The notes: generated by a model not told the origin, from the letters alone. Positions 7,270-15,781 are shown, counted from the first letter of the stretch. The stretch is DNA of 64,000 bases from Neoroseomonas marina (GCF_012927745.1 NZ_JABBKX010000004.1:1-64000), one strand, 5' to 3'. Translations and numbers: made by a program.

Positions 7270-7964
7270 GCGGCGTCCTGGTGGGGGATCACGTCGAAGA
7301 GGCGGTCGGCGACGGCCTCGCGGACCTCGGCATCGTGGAAGATGCCGACGATGGCGGTGCCGGCGGCCTTGGCCTCCCGGATCATCTCGACGACCACGGC
7401 GCGGTTCCCGGCATCGAGGCTGGCGGTCGGCTCGTCGAGCAGGAGGACGGGATAGCCCGGCGCGAAGCCGCGCGCCAGATTGACCCGCTGCTGCTCGCCG
7501 CCCGAGAAGGTGGCCGGCGGCAGGCCGTGCAGGCGGTCGGGCAGGTTCAACCGCGTGAGCAACGCGGTCGCGCGGGCCAGCGCCTCCGCCTTCACCATGC
7601 CGCGAGCGATCATCGGCTCGGCCACGATGTCGCGCGTCGCGACGCGCGGGATGACACGGAGGAACTGGGAGACGTAGCCGATCGTCTCCCGCCGCGCCTC
7701 GATCACCGTGCGCGGATCTGCGGTGACAAGGTCGATCTCCTCACCGCGATGGCGCAGCAGGATGCGCCCCGCGCCGGCGCCGTAATTGCCGTAGAGGCAG
7801 CGCATCAGCGTCGACTTGCCGGCCCCGGAGGGGCCCCAGAGCGCCACGCATTCGCCCGGGTTGACGACCAGGTCGACGCCGCCCAGCACCGGGATGCGCG
7901 TGCCGCCCTGCAGGTGCAGCGTGAAGGCCTTGGCGACGCCTTCGGTGCGAAGGAGCGCGCTCAT
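7266..7964 (-). CDS. phnL: phosphonate C-P lyase system ATP-binding protein PhnL
   Basis: A 232-residue ABC-type ATPase with Walker A GPSGAGKST, signature FSGGEQQRVNLARG and Walker B VLLLDEPTASLD. N-terminal FTLHLQGGTRIPVLGGVDL is characteristic of PhnL. No membrane partner is expected, because PhnK and PhnL work with the soluble PhnGHIJ core complex. Coupled to phnK and phnM by 4-base overlaps. Confidence 0.93.
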   Translation of the reverse strand: MSALLRTEGVAKAFTLHLQGGTRIPVLGGVDLVVNPGECVALWGPSGAGKSTLMRCLYGNYGAGAGRILLRHRGEEIDLVTADPRTVIEARRETIGYVSQFLRVIPRVATRDIVAEPMIARGMVKAEALARATALLTRLNLPDRLHGLPPATFSGGEQQRVNLARGFAPGYPVLLLDEPTASLDAGNRAVVVEMIREAKAAGTAIVGIFHDAEVREAVADRLFDVIPHQDAA

Positions 7965-8719
7965 GCCGCCAGCACCGAGGAGACGAGCAGCTGCGTGTAG
8001 GGATGCTGCGGGTCGTCCAGCACCCGGTCGGTCAGCCCCTGTTCCACCACGCGGCCGCGCCGCATGACCAGGATGCGGTCGGCGAGCAGCCGCGCCGCCG
8101 CGATGTCATGCGTCACGATCAGCACGGAAAGCCCCAATTCGCGCGAGAGGGATCGGATCAGGTCCAGCAGCCGCGCCTGCACGGACACGTCCAGCCCGCC
8201 GGTCGGCTCATCCATGAACACCAGCTTCGGATGCGTCACCAGCGTGCGCGCGATCTGCAACCGCTGCTGCATCCCGCCCGAGAAGGTGCGCGGCAGGTCG
8301 TCGATGCGTGTCGCGTCGATCTCGACCTTGGCGAGCCAGGACAGCGCCTCGCCGCGGATGTTGCCGTAATGGCGCGCGCCGACGGCCATCAGCCGTTCGC
8401 CGACATTGCCGCCGGCCGAGACGTTCAGCCGCAGCCCGTCGCGCGGGTTCTGGTGCACGAAGCCCCAATCGGTGCGCAGCAGGCGTCGCCGCGCGGCCTC
8501 GCCCATGGCGTGGACGTCCTCGCCCAGCCATCGCACCGTGCCGGCATCGGGCGGCATCAGGCCGGACAGGACGCGCAGCAGCGTCGTCTTGCCGGAGCCG
8601 GATTCGCCCACGATGGCGACGACCTCGCCCTCGGCGACGTCGATCGCGACATCGACCAGGGCGGGGATGGCGCCGAAATGCAGGGTGAGGCCCCTGGCCT
8701 CGAGCATCGGCCTGGTCAT
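7961..8719 (-). CDS. phnK: phosphonate C-P lyase system ATP-binding protein PhnK
   Basis: A 252-residue ABC-type ATPase with Walker A GESGSGKTT, the PhnK-type insert GFVHQNPRDGLRLNVSAGGN, signature FSGGMQQRLQIAR and Walker B LVFMDEPTGGLD. PhnK docks on PhnJ of the C-P lyase core and is required in vivo. The ATG at 8717-8719 overlaps the phnJ stop (ATGA). A longer reading frame upstream runs inside phnJ and is not used. Confidence 0.93.
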   Translation of the reverse strand: MTRPMLEARGLTLHFGAIPALVDVAIDVAEGEVVAIVGESGSGKTTLLRVLSGLMPPDAGTVRWLGEDVHAMGEAARRRLLRTDWGFVHQNPRDGLRLNVSAGGNVGERLMAVGARHYGNIRGEALSWLAKVEIDATRIDDLPRTFSGGMQQRLQIARTLVTHPKLVFMDEPTGGLDVSVQARLLDLIRSLSRELGLSVLIVTHDIAAARLLADRILVMRRGRVVEQGLTDRVLDDPQHPYTQLLVSSVLAA

Positions 8720-9570
8720 TCCGCGGCCTCCCGCAGGGCGACGCGGCCGCTGCAATAATCGGTGTCGGAGCAGACGAAGAGCCGACCGCCGCGATCGTCG
8801 GTGATCACCTCGTCGAGGTAGCTCTCGCGCGACCCGCACAACGCGCAGGCATGCGGCGCGCGGATCGGGCGGAAGGGATGGTCCTCGAAGTCGAGGCTCT
8901 TCACCTCGGTATAGGGCGGCACGGCGTAGATGCGCTTCTCGCGCCCGGCACCGAACAATTGCAGCGCCGGCATGCGGTCCATCTTCGGATTGTCGAAGGC
9001 CGGGATGGGGGACGGCGCCATCAGGTAGCGCCCGTTGACCATCACCGGATAGTCATAGGCCTTCGCGATATGGCCGTAGCGCGCGATGTCCTCATACAGG
9101 CGGACATGCATCAGCCCGTAGTCGGCCAGCGAATGCAGGCGCTTCGTCTCCGCGCGGCGGGGTTCGAGGCGCGAGAGCGGCTCGGGCTGCGGCACCTGGT
9201 AGACGATGACCTGGTCCTCCCGCAGCGCCTGTTCGGGGATGCGGTGACGGGTTTGGATGATGGTCGCCTCGGACGTCCGCTCGGTCGTCGCGACGCCGGC
9301 GACGCGGGTGAAGAAGCGGCGGATCGAGACGGCATTGGTCGTGTCGTCCGCGCCCTGGTCGATGACTTTCAGCGTGTCGCTGGGGCCGAGGATCGCCGCG
9401 GTGACCTGGATGCCGCCGGTGCCCCAGCCATAGGGCAGCGGCATCTCGCGCGCGCCGAAGGGGATCTGATGCCCGGGGATCGCGACGGCCTTGAGGATGG
9501 CGCGGCGAAGCATCCGCTTCGTCGCCTCATCTAGGTAGGCGAAGTTGTAGCCTTCCATCACAGGGCTCAT
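8716..9570 (-). CDS. phnJ: alpha-D-ribose 1-methylphosphonate 5-phosphate C-P lyase PhnJ
   Basis: A 284-residue catalytic subunit that cleaves the carbon-phosphorus bond using S-adenosylmethionine and a 4Fe-4S cluster. The four cysteines are at 242, 245, 267 and 273 (CALC and FVCSDTDYC), each one residue beyond the positions known in E. coli PhnJ. This confirms an intact active site. The N-terminal GYNFAYLDEATKRMLRRAI and PYGWGTGGIQVTAA are standard. Overlaps phnI and phnK by 4 bases each. Confidence 0.96.
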   Translation of the reverse strand: MSPVMEGYNFAYLDEATKRMLRRAILKAVAIPGHQIPFGAREMPLPYGWGTGGIQVTAAILGPSDTLKVIDQGADDTTNAVSIRRFFTRVAGVATTERTSEATIIQTRHRIPEQALREDQVIVYQVPQPEPLSRLEPRRAETKRLHSLADYGLMHVRLYEDIARYGHIAKAYDYPVMVNGRYLMAPSPIPAFDNPKMDRMPALQLFGAGREKRIYAVPPYTEVKSLDFEDHPFRPIRAPHACALCGSRESYLDEVITDDRGGRLFVCSDTDYCSGRVALREAAE

Positions 9571-10655
9571 TCCGCGGCCTCCTGCATCGCTTCGCGCGCC
9601 AGCGCGGCGCGGATCGTCCGCAGGTTCTCGAGCTCCGACTGGAAGTCGACGTAATGCGGCAGCTTCAGGTGCTCGACGAAGCCCGTCGCCTCGATGTTGT
9701 CCGAATGATACAGCACGAATTCATGATCCTGCGCCGGGGCGGTCACGTCCTCCCCGAGTTCCGTCGCGCGCAGCGCGCGATCGACCAGCGCCATGGACAT
9801 CGCGCGCCGCTCGCCATGGCCGAAGGTCAGCCCGTAGCCGCGGGTGAACTGCGGCGGCTCGGTGCGGCTGCCCTTGAACTGGTTCACCATCTGGCATTCG
9901 GTGATGCCGATCTCGCCGAGCTCGATCGGGAAGCCCAGTTCCGGCGGCGTGAATTCGACGGTGACATGACCGACGCGGACCTCGCCGACGAAAGGGTGGT
10001 TCCCGCCATAGCCGCGCTGCGTCGAATAGCCGAGGGCGAGCAGGAAGCCCTCGTCGCCGCGCGCCAAGTTCTGCAGCCGGACCGGCCGCGCGGCAGGGAA
10101 AGCCAGCGGTTCGCGCGTCAGGTCGCCGGGTTCGGCATCGGTCGCTTCCTCCCGCTGCATCAGCCCCTCGCGCGCCAGCAATTCGGTCACGCGCGGCACC
10201 GCGCCGGCGGGCACCTCGGATTGCGGCGCCTCGGCGCGCTCCGCCCCCTCGGCCGCCAGCGCGAAGTCCAGCAGGCGGTGCGTGTAGTCGTAGGTCGGGC
10301 CGAGCACCTGGCCGCCCGGCAGGTCCTTGTAGGTCGCGCTGATCCGCCGGCGGATGCGCATCGCATCGGTCTCGAGCGGATCGCTGACGCCGAAGCGGGG
10401 CAGGGTGGTGCGGTAGGCGCGCAGCAGGAACGCGGCCTCGATCAGGTCGCCCTTGGCCTGCTTGATCGCGAGCGCGGCCAGGAAGCGGTCATGGCAGGAC
10501 CCTTCCGCCATCACCCGGTCCACCGCGAGCGGCATCTGCTGCTCGATCTGCGCGACGGTCAGCTCCGGCAGCGCGGGATCGCCGCGCCGCGTCTCGTCGA
10601 GCCAGGCATGGGCGGCGGAGATCGCCCGCTCGCCGCCCTTCACGGCCACATACAT
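9567..10655 (-). CDS. phnI: carbon-phosphorus lyase complex subunit PhnI
   Basis: A 362-residue subunit of the PhnGHIJ core. It starts MYVAVKGGERAI and carries AEGSCHDRFLAALAIKQAKGD and the C-terminal region QDHEFVLYHSDNIEATGFVEHLKLPHYVDF (read in parts), all typical. With PhnG, PhnH and PhnL it forms 5-triphosphoribosyl 1-phosphonate from ATP and phosphonate. The start at 10655 leaves a 4-bp gap after phnH. The longer open frame upstream is not supported. Confidence 0.95.
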   Translation of the reverse strand: MYVAVKGGERAISAAHAWLDETRRGDPALPELTVAQIEQQMPLAVDRVMAEGSCHDRFLAALAIKQAKGDLIEAAFLLRAYRTTLPRFGVSDPLETDAMRIRRRISATYKDLPGGQVLGPTYDYTHRLLDFALAAEGAERAEAPQSEVPAGAVPRVTELLAREGLMQREEATDAEPGDLTREPLAFPAARPVRLQNLARGDEGFLLALGYSTQRGYGGNHPFVGEVRVGHVTVEFTPPELGFPIELGEIGITECQMVNQFKGSRTEPPQFTRGYGLTFGHGERRAMSMALVDRALRATELGEDVTAPAQDHEFVLYHSDNIEATGFVEHLKLPHYVDFQSELENLRTIRAALAREAMQEAAE

Positions 10656-10659
10656 CGAC

Positions 10660-11235
10660 TCAGCCCTCCGCGATCGCGACGGTGCGCGGCAGGGCGGCGA
10701 GCCGCTCCCCCGCGCAGAGGATGACATCGACGCCGCGCGGGAAGCGCGCGCGGTTGCGCGCCCAGGCCGCGACGAAATCCGGCGGCAGGCCGGTGACGGC
10801 GAGGCGGTGTTCGCGTTCGATGCCAGGGCCCGTCAGGCGCCAGCCGGCGCCTTCCTCGAGGGCGGCCACCTGCACGATCAGCGTCGCGCCACGTTCCGGT
10901 TCTTCCTCGGTGCCCGCGTTCAACGCGGCGACCGAAGGCGGCGCGCCGGTCGCGAGGACGAAGGCGGCCTCGCCCGGCGCATCGGCGAAGGGCGCGCCGC
11001 AATGGAAGCGCAGCCAGGCCGCGGCATCCTCGCCCGCATCCTGCCAGAGCGTCGTGCCGGAATCGGCGAGCGTCAGCAGCACCGCCGCCGCCGAGGGCAT
11101 CATCGGCGCGGGCGGCTGCAGGCCTGCGCCGGCGCGCTGGATGCGGCCCGGGCGGCTCATCGCCTCGAGCACCGCGCGGAATATCGCCTGGGCGTCGAGG
11201 ACGGGATCGGCGAAGCCGGGGGTGAGCACGCTCAT
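10660..11235 (-). CDS. phnH: phosphonate C-P lyase system protein PhnH
   Basis: A 191-residue core subunit. Its start FADPVLDAQAIFRAVLEAMSRPG is a clear PhnH signature, and LADSGTTLW follows around residue 57. PhnH is a pyridoxal-phosphate-transferase-like fold without catalysis of its own that completes the PhnGHIJ complex. It overlaps phnG by ATGA. Confidence 0.94.
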   Translation of the reverse strand: MSVLTPGFADPVLDAQAIFRAVLEAMSRPGRIQRAGAGLQPPAPMMPSAAAVLLTLADSGTTLWQDAGEDAAAWLRFHCGAPFADAPGEAAFVLATGAPPSVAALNAGTEEEPERGATLIVQVAALEEGAGWRLTGPGIEREHRLAVTGLPPDFVAAWARNRARFPRGVDVILCAGERLAALPRTVAIAEG

Positions 11236-11678
11236 CGCGTCGTCTGCATGGCGAGGAATTCCACCTTGGTCGCCGCGGCGCGGCGGGCATCCGCCTCTCG
11301 CGCGGCGTTCTGGCGCGTCTCGAGCGGCGCGATCACCGAAGCCATCAGGGCATCGCGCCGCGCCGGATCCTGCAGCGCCGCGTCGAGCACGGCCGCGAGT
11401 TCCGCCTGGCGCTTGTCGCGTCCGGCCACATAAGCGTGGCCGACCGTCTCGCCGAGCCGCACCGCGCAGCGTGTCACCGTCATCTCGCCGAGGTTGAAGG
11501 CATTGCCGTCCCCGCCGGCGCGGCCGCGCACCATGACGAGACCGGTTTCCGGGGCGCGCAGGCGCTCATGGGCCGGAAGTTTGGGCATCAGGGCGGCGAT
11601 CTCCTCGCCGCTCGCACGCGCCAGCACGGCCATCCAGTGGCGGCGCTCGGCGTTCGGATCGGGTGGTGCACTTGTCAT
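11232..11678 (-). CDS. phnG: phosphonate C-P lyase system protein PhnG
   Basis: A 148-residue first subunit of the C-P lyase core, with RHWMAVLARASGEEI near the start, GLVMVRGRAGGDGNAFNLGE and RCAVRLGETVGHAYVAGRD in the middle. All are typical PhnG blocks. First gene of the eight-gene minus-strand phn operon. Two ATG codons (11678 and 11687) are possible starts and neither has a strong ribosome site. The promoter should lie in the short gap to phnF that contains the nested palindrome. Confidence 0.93.
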   Translation of the reverse strand: MTSAPPDPNAERRHWMAVLARASGEEIAALMPKLPAHERLRAPETGLVMVRGRAGGDGNAFNLGEMTVTRCAVRLGETVGHAYVAGRDKRQAELAAVLDAALQDPARRDALMASVIAPLETRQNAAREADARRAAATKVEFLAMQTTR

Positions 11679-11715
11679 GGAATTCATCTGGACAAGTAGA
11701 CATCCGACCGCCACA

Positions 11716-11742
11716 AAGTCCACACGGATATCCCATGGACTT
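11716..11742. promoter_or_regulatory. nested palindrome between phnG and phnF, candidate operator
   Basis: A perfect inverted repeat AAGTCCA (11716-11722) and TGGACTT (11736-11742) encloses the palindrome GGATATCC (11726-11733) on almost the same centre. A related half, TGGACAAGT, lies at 11689-11697, nearer to phnG. The position between the divergent regulator and the operon suggests the binding site of PhnF, a GntR/HutC-type repressor. The assignment rests on symmetry and position only. Confidence 0.5.
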
Positions 11743-11750
11743 GGGCGGCG

Positions 11751-12497
11751 ATGGTTGAAGTTTCGATGACAGGGGCGCCTCTGGCGCGGGGGCAGGGCGT
11801 CGCATTGTGGCGCCAGATCGCGGCCTCGCTGGAAGGCGAGATCGCCCATGGCGGCCGCGCCGCCGGAGATCGCCTGCCGACCGAGGCGGTGCTGACGCAA
11901 CGCTTCGGCGTGAACCGACACACCGTGCGCCGCGCGCTCGAGGATCTCGAGGCTCGCGGCCTCATCCGCGTCGAGCAGGGCCGCGGCGCCTTCGTCGCGG
12001 AGGACGTGGTCGACTACCGCCTCGGCCCGCGCACGCGCTTTTCGGAACTGATCCGCCGCCAGAACCGCGAACCTGCGGGGCGCATCCTGCGTCTCTCCGA
12101 GATCCCCGCCGAGACGCAGCTGGCCGAGGCGCTCGGCATCCGCCGCGGGCGGATGGTGCTGAAGGTCGATCGGCTGGGTCTGTCGAACGGACGCCCGGTG
12201 GTGATCGGCGTGCACCACCTGCCATTGCCGCGCTTCGCCGTGGCGGCGGACGTTCTCGGGGAAGAAACCTCGATCACCGCGGCGCTGGCCGCCTGCGGAC
12301 TGTCCGACTACCGGCGCAAATCGTCCCGCATCACGGCCCGTTTGCCGACGCCGGAGGAAGCGGACCTCCTGCAGCAATCGCGGTCGCGCCCGGTGCTTGT
12401 CTCCGAATCCCTCAACGTCGATCCCGACGGGCAACCCGTGGACTGGACCCAGGCGATCTACGCCGCCGGCCGCGTGCAACTGGTGGTGGAACCCTGA
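11751..12497 (+). CDS. phnF: GntR/HutC-family phosphonate regulator PhnF
   Basis: A 248-residue regulator. The N-terminal winged helix contains AGDRLPTEAVLTQRFGVNRHTVRRALEDLEARG (read in parts), the GntR signature. The C-terminal UTRA effector domain includes LGIRRGRMVLKVDRLGLSNGRPVVI and RPVLVSESLNVD. It is the expected repressor of the divergent phn operon and probably senses a phosphonate-pathway metabolite or phosphate. The start at 11751 could instead be 11766. It is followed after 4 bp by a second phnM-like gene. Confidence 0.88.
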   Translation: MVEVSMTGAPLARGQGVALWRQIAASLEGEIAHGGRAAGDRLPTEAVLTQRFGVNRHTVRRALEDLEARGLIRVEQGRGAFVAEDVVDYRLGPRTRFSELIRRQNREPAGRILRLSEIPAETQLAEALGIRRGRMVLKVDRLGLSNGRPVVIGVHHLPLPRFAVAADVLGEETSITAALAACGLSDYRRKSSRITARLPTPEEADLLQQSRSRPVLVSESLNVDPDGQPVDWTQAIYAAGRVQLVVEP

Positions 12498-12501
12498 TCC
12501 A

Positions 12502-13644
12502 ATGGCCTGGACGATCACTGGCGGCAGCGTGCTGCGCGACGGCGCGATGCGCGCGGAAGACCTCGCCCTTGCCGACGGAACCGTCGCCTCGGCACCTGCG
12601 CCGGAGGCGGCGCGCTTCGACGCGCAGGGCCTTTGCGTGCTGCCGGGCATCGTGGACATCCATGGCGACGCGCATGAACGGCAGTTGCAGCCGCGACCGG
12701 GCGTCGACCTGCCGGTGCCGCTCGCGCTGCGCGACAGCGCCGCGCAACTGATCGCGAGCGGCATCACCACCGCCTATCTCGGCGTGACGCTGTCCTGGGA
12801 ACCGGGGCTGCGCTCCTTGTCCGCCTGGCGTGCGCTGAAGGCCGCGCTGCCGACCGCGCGCGCCGCCGCCGCGACCGACTTGCGGGTCCATCTGCGCTTC
12901 GAGGCCGACAACCTCGACGCGCTGGACGATGCGCTGGAGGGCATCGCGGATGGCTCGGTGCACCTGCTCGGCTTCAACGACCACACGCCGGGCATCATGA
13001 AGAAGATCGGCAAGCCCGAGCAGGTGGCGAAGTTCGCCGGCCGCGCGGGGATGCAGGCGGAGGCCTTCCGCAGCCTGGCCGAATCCGTCGCCGCCCGGCG
13101 CGACGAGATCCCTGCCGCCCGCGCCCGCCTCGCGGAGGCCGCCCGCACCGCCGGCATCCCGATGCTCAGCCATGACGACGCGACGATCGAGGACCGCGTC
13201 CATTACCGCGCCCATGGCGCGACCATCTGCGAATTCCCGATGGCCGAGGCCGTGGCGGCGGATGCACGCGCCGCGGGTGAGCATGTCGTCATGGGCGCGC
13301 CCAACGTGGTGCGCGGCGGGAGCCATATCGGCTGGGCCTCCGCCGCACCGCTCGCCGAGCGGGGCCTCGTCACCGTCCTCGCCTCGGACTACGTCTGGCC
13401 GGCGATGCTCGAGGCCGCCTTCGCCATGGTCCGTCGCGGCGCGATGGACCTGCCACGGGCCTGGGCGCTGGTCTCCGCCAATCCGGCCGAGGCCTGCGGC
13501 CTCAATGATCGCGGCCGGATCGCGCCGGGCCTGCGTGGCGACGTGGTGCTGGTCGATCCGGCGACGCCGTCGCCCGTCGCCGTCTTCGCAGGCGGCCGGC
13601 TCGGCTGGCTCGCGCCGGGCGCCGAGACGCGCATCGCGCGCTGA
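12502..13644 (+). CDS. phnM: second PhnM-like amidohydrolase
   Basis: A 380-residue PhnM homologue, the same length as the phnM at 6127 but clearly divergent. Metal-site segments are LPGIVDIHGDAHERQLQPRPG, GFNDHTPGIM, PMLSHDDATIEDR and VLASDYVWP, so the catalytic set appears complete. Compared with the first copy, the loop after the first metal motif reads HGDAHERQ instead of HTDNLERQ. It probably acts on 5-triphosphoribosyl 1-phosphonates or on a related compound. It sits 4 bp after phnF and 17 bp before a glycosyltransferase-like gene, probably one transcript. Confidence 0.85.
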   Translation: MAWTITGGSVLRDGAMRAEDLALADGTVASAPAPEAARFDAQGLCVLPGIVDIHGDAHERQLQPRPGVDLPVPLALRDSAAQLIASGITTAYLGVTLSWEPGLRSLSAWRALKAALPTARAAAATDLRVHLRFEADNLDALDDALEGIADGSVHLLGFNDHTPGIMKKIGKPEQVAKFAGRAGMQAEAFRSLAESVAARRDEIPAARARLAEAARTAGIPMLSHDDATIEDRVHYRAHGATICEFPMAEAVAADARAAGEHVVMGAPNVVRGGSHIGWASAAPLAERGLVTVLASDYVWPAMLEAAFAMVRRGAMDLPRAWALVSANPAEACGLNDRGRIAPGLRGDVVLVDPATPSPVAVFAGGRLGWLAPGAETRIAR

Positions 13645-13661
13645 GGCCGGGGCAGGGCGGC

Positions 13662-14789
13662 ATGACCTCCTCCGCCGCCCCGGCGCCGCGCGAGATCACG
13701 GCGCCGATCATCCTCTTCGGCTTCCGCCAGCCGGATCGCCTGGCGCGCGTCTGCCGGGCGTTGCGGTCGCAGCGCGGCGTGGTGCTCGACGAACGCCGCA
13801 TCCACCTGATGATGGATGGCGCGGTGTCCCCGCGCACCGGTCGCCGCTATGCGAGCGGGGCCGAGATCGCCGCAGGCATCGCCGCGGTGCGCGAAATCTT
13901 CCCGAGGGCCGAGATCCTCGCAGCGCCGGACAACCTTGGCATCGCGCGCAACATCGCGCGCGGCGAGGACCACGCCTTCATCACCCTCGGCGCCGAATGC
14001 GCCTACTTCTTCGAGGACGATCTCGAGCCCGGCCCCTGGTATCTGCACATGCTCGACCTGGCGCGGGAGGTGACGGCGAAGGCGGGCGGCGTCGCGCATT
14101 TCGCCGTCTATGGCGATCACCGCGCGCCCGCAGTGGAAGGCCCCGCGGGATGGACGCAGCTGGAACACCACTGGGCCTTCGGCCTGCACCGGGATGCCTG
14201 GCGGCGAATCCGAACGGAGCTAGCGCCCTATGACGCGATCCTCGCCCTGGACGACTACCAGGAACGCAACGAGGGTCGGATCCTCGCCCTCTGGCTCGCG
14301 GGTGAGTTCGGGCATGTCGCGAGTTCGCAGGACGCGGCGAAGGCGCTGGCCGCGGCCCGCCTCGGGCTCGCGCGCGTGAACACGCGGGCCTGCTTCGGCC
14401 TGTATTTCGGCGAGACGGGGGAGCACTTCACGCCCGAGATCTACCGCCGCCACGGCTTCGCGGAGGCCGCGGTGCACCGCGATGGGCCGCGGCCCCTCTC
14501 GCCTCTCGATCCCACCGCCTTTGCGGCGGCCGAGCGCGAACGCTACCGACACCTTCGCCGTGCCGACCTGCCCGGCCGTGTCGCCGCCTTGCAGGCCCGC
14601 CACGCGGATCCCGATCGTCCCGCGACCGAGGCGGACCTCGCGGCGCTCTACCTGTTGCTGGCCGACCGGAAGGAGGTGCCGCCCGAGGGGCGTGCCCAGG
14701 TGGGCCGCAGCCTGCGTGAGGTCCGCGCCTGGCTGCTGCGGTCGGCCGAGCCCGCGATCCTGCGCGCCCTGCGTCCGCCCCGCGGCTAG
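13662..14789 (+). CDS. GT13-like putative glycosyltransferase (copy 1)
   Basis: A 375-residue soluble protein. It has PIILFGFRQPDRLARVCRAL at the start, then DGAVSPRTGRRY, APDNLGIARNIARG and FFEDDLEPGPWYLHML. The last resembles the EDD-containing metal and nucleotide-sugar site of GT13 enzymes (N-acetylglucosaminyltransferase I family). YGDHRAP and LEHHWAFGLHRDAWRRI follow. A paralogue of exactly the same length lies at 45675. It may share a transcript with phnF and the second phnM. Its stop shares CTAG with the convergent methyltransferase. Substrate unknown; the glycosyltransferase assignment is by motif resemblance. Confidence 0.6.
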   Translation: MTSSAAPAPREITAPIILFGFRQPDRLARVCRALRSQRGVVLDERRIHLMMDGAVSPRTGRRYASGAEIAAGIAAVREIFPRAEILAAPDNLGIARNIARGEDHAFITLGAECAYFFEDDLEPGPWYLHMLDLAREVTAKAGGVAHFAVYGDHRAPAVEGPAGWTQLEHHWAFGLHRDAWRRIRTELAPYDAILALDDYQERNEGRILALWLAGEFGHVASSQDAAKALAAARLGLARVNTRACFGLYFGETGEHFTPEIYRRHGFAEAAVHRDGPRPLSPLDPTAFAAAERERYRHLRRADLPGRVAALQARHADPDRPATEADLAALYLLLADRKEVPPEGRAQVGRSLREVRAWLLRSAEPAILRALRPPRG

Positions 14790-15544
14790 GAATCGGCCGG
14801 CCGGCGGGCCCGATACGCGCGGAAGATGCCGAGCTGGATCTCGCAGCCGATATCCGTGAAGCCGGCTTCGGCGAGCGCGCCTTCGATCGCCTTGGGCGGG
14901 ACGCAGGCGTCGATCGTGTCCCAGAAGTACTCCATCATCTGCTGCGACGGGCCGCGGCCGGCGATCCACCGCGACAGGACCGGCACGACGCTGCCGAGGT
15001 AGAATCGCAGCGCCGCCAGCGCGACGGGGCTCGCCGGTTGGTCGATCTCGAGCAGCAGGACGCGGCCACCCGGCCGCAGGACACGGCGGTACTCGGAAAA
15101 TGTGCGCACCAGGTCCGGCACATGCCGCAGCGCGTAGCCCATGCTGACGAGGTCGATGCTTTCGGAGGCGAGGGGCAGCGCTTCCGCGCGCGCCTGCAGC
15201 AACGGAATCGGCAGGGTCGCGCGCGCTTCGCGCAGCATGCCGATGCTGAGGTCGAGACCGATGACGTCCTGCGGACGGCCAAGCACCGCCAGCGCTTCCC
15301 GCGCCACCAGCCCGGTGCCGGTGGCGACGTCCAGCAGGCGGAGGCCGGGCGCCAGTCCGCTCCGCAACAGAGCTTCACGCCGGTAGCGGGCGCCGGACCC
15401 GAGCGAGAAGACGGCGTTGATGCGATCGTAGGAAGCCGCGCCGCCGTCGAAGAGGCCGCGTACGAAGCGGTCCCGCTGCGCCGGGTCGGCGTAGTGGCGT
15501 GGCAGCGGCGCATGGGGCGCGAGTCCGGCGGGCGGCGTGTCCAT
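14786..15544 (-). CDS. UbiE/COQ5-type SAM-dependent methyltransferase
   Basis: A class I methyltransferase of about 252 residues, with SAM-binding motif LLDVATGTGLVAREAL, VIGLDLSIGML, and the UbiE-like MGYALRHVPDLVRTFSEYRRVLRPGG. The N-terminal FDGGAASYDRINAVFSLGSGARYRR matches ubiquinone/menaquinone C-methyltransferases. The downstream helix EYFWDTIDACVPP matches too. A C-methylation step in quinone synthesis or a related small-molecule methylation is likely. The ATG at 15544 is preferred; a GTG at 15628 would add 28 residues and approach the tRNA gene. Confidence 0.8.
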   Translation of the reverse strand: MDTPPAGLAPHAPLPRHYADPAQRDRFVRGLFDGGAASYDRINAVFSLGSGARYRREALLRSGLAPGLRLLDVATGTGLVAREALAVLGRPQDVIGLDLSIGMLREARATLPIPLLQARAEALPLASESIDLVSMGYALRHVPDLVRTFSEYRRVLRPGGRVLLLEIDQPASPVALAALRFYLGSVVPVLSRWIAGRGPSQQMMEYFWDTIDACVPPKAIEGALAEAGFTDIGCEIQLGIFRAYRARRPADS

Positions 15545-15645
15545 CTGGTCGTCCGGCAATAAGCGGGACGCATGGGGACCGAGGTCCCCCGCCGGCGTCA
15601 AGACGGACGCCGGTGCGGCAGGGTTCACAATCCAGGATGGAAGGA

Positions 15646-15721
15646 TGGCTCCCCGAGTAGGACTCGAACCTACGACCTAGGGATTAACAGTCCCGCGCTC
15701 TACCAACTGAGCTATCGGGGA
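15646..15721 (-). tRNA. tRNA-Asn (GTT)
   Basis: The reverse complement begins TCCCCGATAGCTCAGTTGG and folds into a full cloverleaf with acceptor TCCCCGA/TCGGGGA, anticodon loop CTGTTAA (anticodon GTT) and T-arm GGTTCGAGTCC. The CCA end is encoded. Confidence 0.97.
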
Positions 15722-15781
15722 ACGGAGCCGGGCGCCGCATATAGTCGGGGGCGACACCCATGTAAACCCACCCGCGCGATC

